DNA from: Udeniomyces pyricola
Taxonomy: Eukaryota; Basidiomycota; Tremellomycetes; Cystofilobasidiales; Mrakiaceae
Direction: 5' to 3'
Length of the DNA stretch: 64,000 nt
Assembly: GCA_039545295.1 (NCBI GenBank)
Contig: BCIK01000017.1
Coordinates: forward strand, 186,001 to 250,000
Positions 58,021-64,000 of the stretch are shown here, in pieces (position 1 is the stretch's first letter; each line of letters starts with the position of its first letter). Position numbers and translations under genes: made by a program. The notes beneath the pieces were generated by a model. That model was not told where the DNA came from. It was given only the letters and a program-made list of their open reading frames with translations, and made no database searches.

Positions 58021-60162
58021 GTGACTGAGTGACTGAGTGGGTGTTGGATCAGGGGGTGGGACGAGGTGAGTGAGTGAGTGAGTGTATGAGTGGGTTAGGT
58101 TTGGTGAGTAACGTGGTAGATTAACGGCTGCAAGTGGATATGGGAGGAAGAGCTGGAAGATTGAAAAGGCCAGAGGCTGGAAGAGGACGTGGTTGACGAA
58201 GGAAACTAATTATAATATGATGAGACCGACAAAATGAAGCTAGCTTCATACAGCTCGCAGATACGGCGCTCTGACTTGGCCGGAGCTTCGGGCCTTCGGA
58301 GCTTCGGACAACAAATCAGAACGGAAATCATGACAACGTATCTGGGTCTCGCATTTGGCCGAAAGCCAAGATTGCAGCAACGTCGTACGGCACACGACAT
58401 CGGCCACCTGCCAACGTGCCAACGTGCCCATGTGTCAACGTTCGAGCTTTCGAGCTTTCGAGCGTCGATGTGCAGATGAGTATTCGGTCGGCAGCTGCCC
58501 AAACAGATATGTTGGCGTTGGCCGCGGCCATCAAACATCAAATCGCTACGTCAGCCGCTTGCATCCATGCATATGCATATATGCACACATGAGCTTGCAG
58601 ATTGCATGAGCTCGCGCGCGCGTCACGTGCATATATATATATGTATGTATAGCGTGAGTTCATATATACCGATCATGATACTAGTTGTTTGATGTTTGGG
58701 CGTCGACAATGATCGATCTGTTCATACACGTACCGTTCATACACGTACCGTTCATACACGTACCGTTCGTATACGTACATACGCACGCCGTGGTAGCGCC
58801 GCAGAACATGTGTGTACATCGCAATGATACGTACATGACAGGCGACGCTTGGCCGATGCATATCCCAACTCGCTGCATGTCGCATGGTCTCTGTTAGGTT
58901 TCTATGTTCACTCTTCGATGTCATCTAATCTCCCTCGACAGCAACCACGTCTACTTCGCTGCCGCACATCCTCTCGATCGCTCCCTCGTCCAGTCTGTGA
59001 GTCCTGAATGCCGCTCTGACCTCTTGCCTTGTAAAGACAGGCGGGCTTTTGTATGACTTTTCTTTTCTTTTTTTCTTCTTTTTTTTTTAAGTGCCCTCAC
59101 ACACTTTCCTCAAAATCCGCCCCGATGCTCCTCTGGAACCAACTTATACAGTCGTACAACCCGCTCGGGGCAGAGAGGTTTGTAGGGGAATAAAATTGAC
59201 CGCCAGGCAGAATATTGCCATGATCGGACGTCTCGACGGTAAACTCATCTTCCCATGCTCTCATGAGGGAAAACAGGACTCGTGAGGTACGCCATCAGGG
59301 AGGCTAAGCACATGTCGAAGCTGGAGGACAAGGTTGAACACAACATGAAAATGTCCACGTTCGTCCTCAAGATGTTTTCGAGTTGCCTTTGGGACAGGCT
59401 ATAGGAGCCTATGCTCCTGAGGATCTAGGTGATGAATTCATGACTTACACGTATATCATATGTATCGATGTACTATATGAGTTTTCAGGTCATTCAGCTG
59501 CTGTTGTATATATCCTGGTGAACGGACCTCAACGGACAACGAATGGATGACTAGACGATACATCAATCAGAGAGCAAACGACACAAGAATGGAAACAAGA
59601 AAGAAGGCAGCTGGAGAGTCGTTGGACGTGCATCATGGCGAGAGCTAGCAACCGGGACGACTTAGAAACCGGGGAGAGACCAGCGAGATAAGGAGAGAAA
59701 GAGAGTGGAGCCGCGATGAGAACGGTTCAACATGGGGGATGAGAATGGATGCAAGAACAAACACGGAGATAAGTGACAAGCGGGGTTCAGGCCAAGGCGT
59801 GTATGCATGGGTGCGAGAATGATCCGATGATTTCAGAGGGATGCAAAGAGAGTGAGAAAGGGGGGGAGCTCTTAGTGAGTTTGAGCTCCGATGCAAAAGA
59901 AGAGGCGCCAAAGCAGAGGCGAGAAACGGGAAGAAAGGGAAAAGAACGGGATGCAAAAAGGGTGGAAGGGGTCATGGAAGGCAAAGTAGATGCAGGAAAT
60001 CCGGATCGTGTGTGTAGAGGTTTTCCAAAATACTACGAAGGCCTAATGTACAACGATAATGAAGAAACGAACAGCAGCAAGCAATGATCAGTTCACAATG
60101 TTCGACCAGATCTATACTCGGGGCGTCCATCAAACCCGAAATCGACAACCATGTTGCACTCA
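58021..60162. other. 2.14-kb intergenic region
   Basis: Bases 58021-58100 hold GAGT-type repeats. Bases 58230-58900 are rich in short direct repeats and self-complementary words, including a 15-bp tandem repeat. A small ORF region at 58890-59285 has no recognisable domain. Bases 59560-60050 are G/A-rich, the 3' flank of the minus-strand gene to the right. No gene supported. Confidence 0.6.
58721..58765. repeat. 15-bp tandem repeat, three exact copies
   Basis: TTCATACACGTACCG repeated at 58721, 58736 and 58751, followed by a diverged fourth copy (58766-58780). Upstream of CPS1 by about 700 bases. Confidence 0.9.
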
Positions 60163-61383
60163 CTAAAGGACTCCAATCTTGCGCCAATCTCGCGCCGCAC
60201 CACCCATCTCGATCTCTCTCTGCCGTTCACTCTCCTCTTCACGAGCCTTCTTCTCCCTCATCTCGCGCTCAATCTTCTCTCGTCGTATCTTCTCCCCCCA
60301 TTCTCGTCGAGCATCGAACCCGCCTGATCCGGCGGCGGTTCGCTTCCTCCCGCTTGCACTGGTTTCGGCCGCATGGACCTCGTTGGCCTCTGCCAGTCGA
60401 CGAGCGTTCTCTTCGGCACGTCGAGCATCCGACTCGCGCTGAATGGATTCCATGAGTTCAAGGATGTGGTTCTTCATCTTGTTGGAGTATGAGAGCTGCG
60501 AGCGCGTCACGCTTGGGCGATGCTGACCGCCGGGACCAGAGGTGACGGGCATAGGTCCAGAAGCAGGGTCATGTTGAGTTGCGGGCGACGAAGGGGCATC
60601 GTCGGAGGAGTGAGATGGTTTGGTCGAGGAAGCGTCTTGGGAGAATTGTGCGAGGTCGGGCTGGGCGGCCAGGCCGGACGATGTGGAGGGGAAGGCAGTG
60701 TTGACGCCTGCGGCTGTGGCTACGTCATGCGAGAGGGGCGAAGGCACCACGTGCGGGAAGGTTGCGGTTGCGGCTGACGGTCCGTGGTGGGCGCTACTGT
60801 GATACGCAGACGAGACGGGCGACGGTTGGCATGCAGAGAAGGAAGAGGTCGTTGAAGCCACACTCGAACCCCGGTTGTGAACAGCACGAGGCAGCATCGA
60901 GGACGAAACCGAAATGGAGGGTGAGGGGCAGAAAGAGGGTCGGACCCCTCCTCCGGGCGATGATGACCCTTGAGGTTCTCCTATTCGCCCACTATTCGAC
61001 TCCCACGGCGAGCCGGCCTCGTATTCGAATGCAGGCGTATGAGCGAGCGAGGAGCATGGCGACTGAAAGACCGAAGATGAGCGACTAGCGGACGACACGA
61101 GCGCCGGAGAGGGTAAAGGGGTGGGGCGATAACGGGAAGCCAGCGAGGCAGCTCCAGACGAGGTATGAGTCGAGGAGCCCGGTCGGGGACCGTTGGGATT
61201 CTGGTTGAAGCCCTGCAACGCGCTGGACGACACGTGAGGGTGATGTACCAAACCCGAAGTTGGTGAGGGGTTGGTAGATGAGAGGGCAGAGAGGGGAGTC
61301 GACCTGTTAAGTCGGGTTGAGGGGAGGCCGAAGAGCATGGTTGGGCTCGGGAAAGCAGAGGGGGACCTAGCGGTGGTCGTCAT
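60163..61383 (-). CDS. Low-complexity protein with charged C-terminal helix, function unknown
   Basis: Single exon, 406 residues from the first in-frame ATG (61383); the frame is open further upstream but without ATG. The first 290 residues are Ser/Pro/His-rich and disordered, with many SP sites. The last 110 are ordered and charged: SYSNKMKNHILELMESIQRE, SDARRAEENARRLAEANEV, then GFDARREWGEKIRREKIERE and further Arg/Glu-rich helix ending GGAARDWRKIGVL. The helix looks like a coiled coil or RNA- or protein-binding helix. I recognise no family. The C-terminus is the best bait for a homology search. It converges on a long G/A-rich flank. Confidence 0.72.
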   Translation of the reverse strand: MTTTARSPSAFPSPTMLFGLPSTRLNRSTPLSALSSTNPSPTSGLVHHPHVSSSALQGFNQNPNGPRPGSSTHTSSGAASLASRYRPTPLPSPALVSSASRSSSVFQSPCSSLAHTPAFEYEAGSPWESNSGRIGEPQGSSSPGGGVRPSFCPSPSISVSSSMLPRAVHNRGSSVASTTSSFSACQPSPVSSAYHSSAHHGPSAATATFPHVVPSPLSHDVATAAGVNTAFPSTSSGLAAQPDLAQFSQDASSTKPSHSSDDAPSSPATQHDPASGPMPVTSGPGGQHRPSVTRSQLSYSNKMKNHILELMESIQRESDARRAEENARRLAEANEVHAAETSASGRKRTAAGSGGFDARREWGEKIRREKIEREMREKKAREEESERQREIEMGGAARDWRKIGVL

Positions 61384-62859
61384 GCGAGGAAAGAAAGGCC
61401 TCTCGCGCGGCGTTGAGAAGGAAGAAGGGCGGAAGTTGAAACGAGAGATTGACTGGGAGACGGCAACGTCTTGGCGATGCAGAGGTGAGGTAAGGATGAA
61501 AGAAAAATGTGAAAGACAACGTCGCTGGACAAGACAATCGAAAGAACTCGTTGTTGAGACGAAACAGTGGCGACCGCAAGTCGAGTTCCGCCTTGCGTTT
61601 TGCCATGACGCAACTGCATTCGGGCCTAGCGCCCAGCTCAAAGCTCATAGGGTGTGCCATCAAATTCGAAGCTCGATCCGTTCACCTTACATTTGGAAAT
61701 CCCTCATGATCGTGTGTTTCCACGCGAGCTAAGCGTGTGACGTTCGCCCCGCATAGAACATCTGCATGCTGACATCGTTCGGTTGTGGATGTGTCATATC
61801 TGCATGCATGAATTACATCGTCAACCGATCAGTACGGATTATAACGACGTAGTGATTTGTGAGAGAGTGCACAAAACGGCGAGAGATACAGAGGATCAAG
61901 GCCGCATGACGTCAGCGTGATGAAGCCCCTGTCGACCTCTCCAGGTGACAATCGTTAATCGACGTCCGTCGTATCACTGGCAACGCACAACTTCGAGTCT
62001 TTATGACGTGCGGCGTGCAGCTCCTCTCATCCAACGTCGACGCAAGATATTGTCCCGTACTGTTGACTGCATACGTTTCGTGATGTATCAAGACGTCATA
62101 AGCGTGCCAGGATACGGTCGCTCGAGATCATCTAGCTATCAACACTCCTCGCTGGAATCCAAATGGTACAGACTAGATGACATGCAAAATAATCAAAGAC
62201 GATATGATTCTGAGCCAATTAATGGTCAGATGGGCGTGTCGGTCGCTATCAATATATGAATCAACAACGTCAGGGCGCGCTCAGCTACAGGCTCTCGCGC
62301 GAGTACTAGTGTCATTAAGCCGACGACGATTCACCTCGATCGCTGACAGCTATCGGGCTCTTGAGATAGGCTGTACGTTAGGTTGATTGACATGCGGCGA
62401 GATAGGCACTGGTCAGCTACACATGGTCGACGATTCGAGCGAGCGGCACGACGTGAGTGATAAGGCAAGCGAAAATATATATGCATATGAAGGGGGATCG
62501 GAGGAGACCGAATCCGAAGGCGCTACCGGAAACCTTGTGGTCTAAGAATATGTAAGCAAGCATCAGTCGATCTGAGCGCCTGACCACCCGAGCGCGCCCT
62601 CGAGCTTTCGGTTGACAACAAGGAGCTGACATCCACCTCCTTCTCGTCGGTTACTCGGCTGCCGGACCGACACGACGCTATTAGCTTCGGTCAATATGCG
62701 GCACCACACCTTTCCTTCCGTCTCTCATCTCATTTGCCAACCCCATCGCTTGTTTGCTGCTGTCCCACACTACCCTCCGATTCGACTATTACCACCATTT
62801 CTCGACCTGACCCAATTAAATCCAGCCCAGATCGTACATAGCAGCTCCATCCGCACACC
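61384..62859. other. Divergent intergenic region
   Basis: Between the unknown minus-strand gene and the MFS exporter. Bases 61740-62620 are rich in CATG, TCGA, CGTC and ATAT words. ORFs (such as 61945-62259) have no recognisable features. Bases 62700-62850 are the C/T-rich leader of the exporter. Confidence 0.6.
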
Positions 62860-64000
62860 ATGCGCTCATCAAGCAACGCTAGTTCCAGCACCCAATCCAG
62901 CTTCACCCTAGAGGATGTCACCCCGACTGCACCAGGTTCCCAGCCAACAGTTTCATCCTCAGCTCCGGCTCGCGAGCGAACAGCTCCGCTGGTTCAGGCG
63001 GGGTTCATTGGGAGCGCAAGGGACCAGCTCGATGTGGCAGAGAAAGGAGAAGTTTCTCGGTGGGTTTTCAGCATTGCTTTCTTCTACCTTGTGGTACGTC
63101 AGATCAAATGACTCAAGTCTAAGCTGATCGATGGTCTTTTTTGCTTTCGTCCTCAGAGGCAAAGGACCGTACGATCCCTCGCCTGAGTTTGAACAGGCAA
63201 CTGGACTGCCCGCGCCTAAGACGGCTGCCGATGCCTTCGCTGAGAAGAAGGAGCTCGAACATCCTCGCTCTGCGATGGGTACCGAGACGGATAACGACAA
63301 GTCTTGGGAAGTCAGCTGGGAACCAGGCGAATCGGCCAACCCGATGAACTGGTCATCGGCCAAAAAATGGTACCTGACTGCCGTGGGTGGACTTCTTGTC
63401 TTGAATTCGTGAGTGTTGGATATCATAGCAACTTCATGCTTGCTGCTGTGTTGTCTTCCTACCGGCTGAATTGTGACACATGCATCTGGCCAACTTGTTG
63501 AACCGTTGCTTTCCTCCAGCTCGTTTGCATCATCGGCACCGGGTGGAGTCGTTCCCCAGATGAGCCGCGTCTTTGGCATGAACGAGATTGAAGGAACTCT
63601 TGTTATATCGATCATGGTCGGAGGGTATGTTGTCGGACCTCTGGTAAGTCCGTATCGCCACACTTGTCTGCGGATCAGTAAGGGTAGGTGATTGACGTCG
63701 CGATCTGGTTGGTTTTCTCTTTTCCAGTTTTGGGGGCGTAAGTACTATCTATCTGCTTGATCCAGATCCGCTAGGTACCTTGGCCCTTGTAGCTGACATG
63801 CTCCAATACCATCTCGTCTCTAGCCCTCAGTGAGACGTACGGTCGACGTCCACTCTTCATCATCTCATTTGCAGCATTTACCCTCCTTCAGATTGGCTCA
63901 GCCTTGGCTCCCAACACCGGTGCCGTTCTCGCCTTTCGATTTCTGAGTGGTGTTGCGGCAGCTTGCCCACTCACGAACGCTGGATCCATCTTAGGCGACA
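62860..64000 (+). CDS. MFS exporter, DHA1 family (drug or polyamine H+ antiporter), 3' partial
   Basis: First five exons (62860-63059, 63157-63408, 63520-63643, 63728-63737, 63824 to beyond the window) encode 254 residues so far. The hydrophilic N-terminus of about 125 residues includes RGKGPYDPSPEFE and NPMNWSSAKKW, the lead-in typical of fungal DHA1 transporters (FLU1/TPO-like). Then come helix 1, SSFASSAPGGVVPQMSRVFG, helix 2 (EGTLVISIMVGGYVVGPLFWG) and the DHA1 loop motif GPLSETYGRRPL. Helices 3 and 4 follow, with AFRFLSGVAAACPLTNAG. Exon 4 is only 10 nt and supplies Phe-Trp-Gly and the first base of Pro. Substrate unknown. The remaining helices lie outside the window. Confidence 0.92.
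63728..63737 (+). other. 10-nt micro-exon of the MFS exporter
   Basis: TTTTGGGGGC between AG (63726-63727) and GTAAGT (63738-63743). It connects GPL to PLSETYGRRP in frame and completes the conserved FWGPLSE motif. Confidence 0.88.

Noticed and set aside
58890..59290. Small ORFs that might form a spliced gene
   Set aside because: No recognisable domain and no convincing splice chain could be built.

Overview
This is a stretch of nuclear DNA from a fungus, very probably a basidiomycete. The genes are cut into many small exons (up to 14) by short GT-AG introns. Intergenic DNA is moderately GC-rich with long homopolymer runs. The gene set is typical of fungi: an MSB1-type polarity protein, a SAK1/Ssp1-type kinase, carboxypeptidase S, a PAQR receptor-like protein and a sugar porter. 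A yeast-like Pucciniomycotina is my best guess, but the rank below Basidiomycota is inference. I see no mobile element, rRNA, tRNA or CRISPR array.

Sixteen genes are supported; I rebuilt their exons by hand so that frames join and conserved motifs become continuous. Left part, plus strand: an acidic tail-anchored repeat protein cut by the window edge (1-3141) and a MINDY-family deubiquitinase ending in a CaaX box (about 3791-6418). An aldehyde dehydrogenase with 13 exons runs leftward (7072-10249). Four plus-strand genes follow: a G-patch nucleolar-type protein (11187-12764), a PAQR membrane protein with a very long N-terminus (13032-17196), a RING-H2 ubiquitin ligase (17811-21470) and a Ser-rich protein of unknown role (24122-25597).

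Middle: an RRM and coiled-coil protein (26912-29958) and a 1646-residue CaMKK-like kinase (32328-38101), both plus strand. The kinase converges on an MSB1/Mug8-domain protein on the minus strand (39935-44932). That gene shares a divergent promoter with HOP2, a meiotic recombination factor (45664-47318).

Right part: an MFS sugar porter (48136-51192, minus), the mitochondrial cysteine desulfurase NFS1 (52165-54845, plus), carboxypeptidase S CPS1 (55283-58020, minus), a low-complexity protein with a charged C-terminal helix (60163-61383, minus), and the start of a DHA1-type drug/polyamine exporter that runs off the right edge (62860 onward).

The genes do not form a pathway cluster; this is ordinary eukaryotic gene order. 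The unusual features lie in gene architecture. Two 10-nt micro-exons restore conserved motifs. HOP2 contains a GC-AG intron that is required to keep its frame. Some acceptors follow a long poly-A run instead of a pyrimidine tract. Genes tend to be followed by long pyrimidine-biased 3' flanks on their own coding strand.
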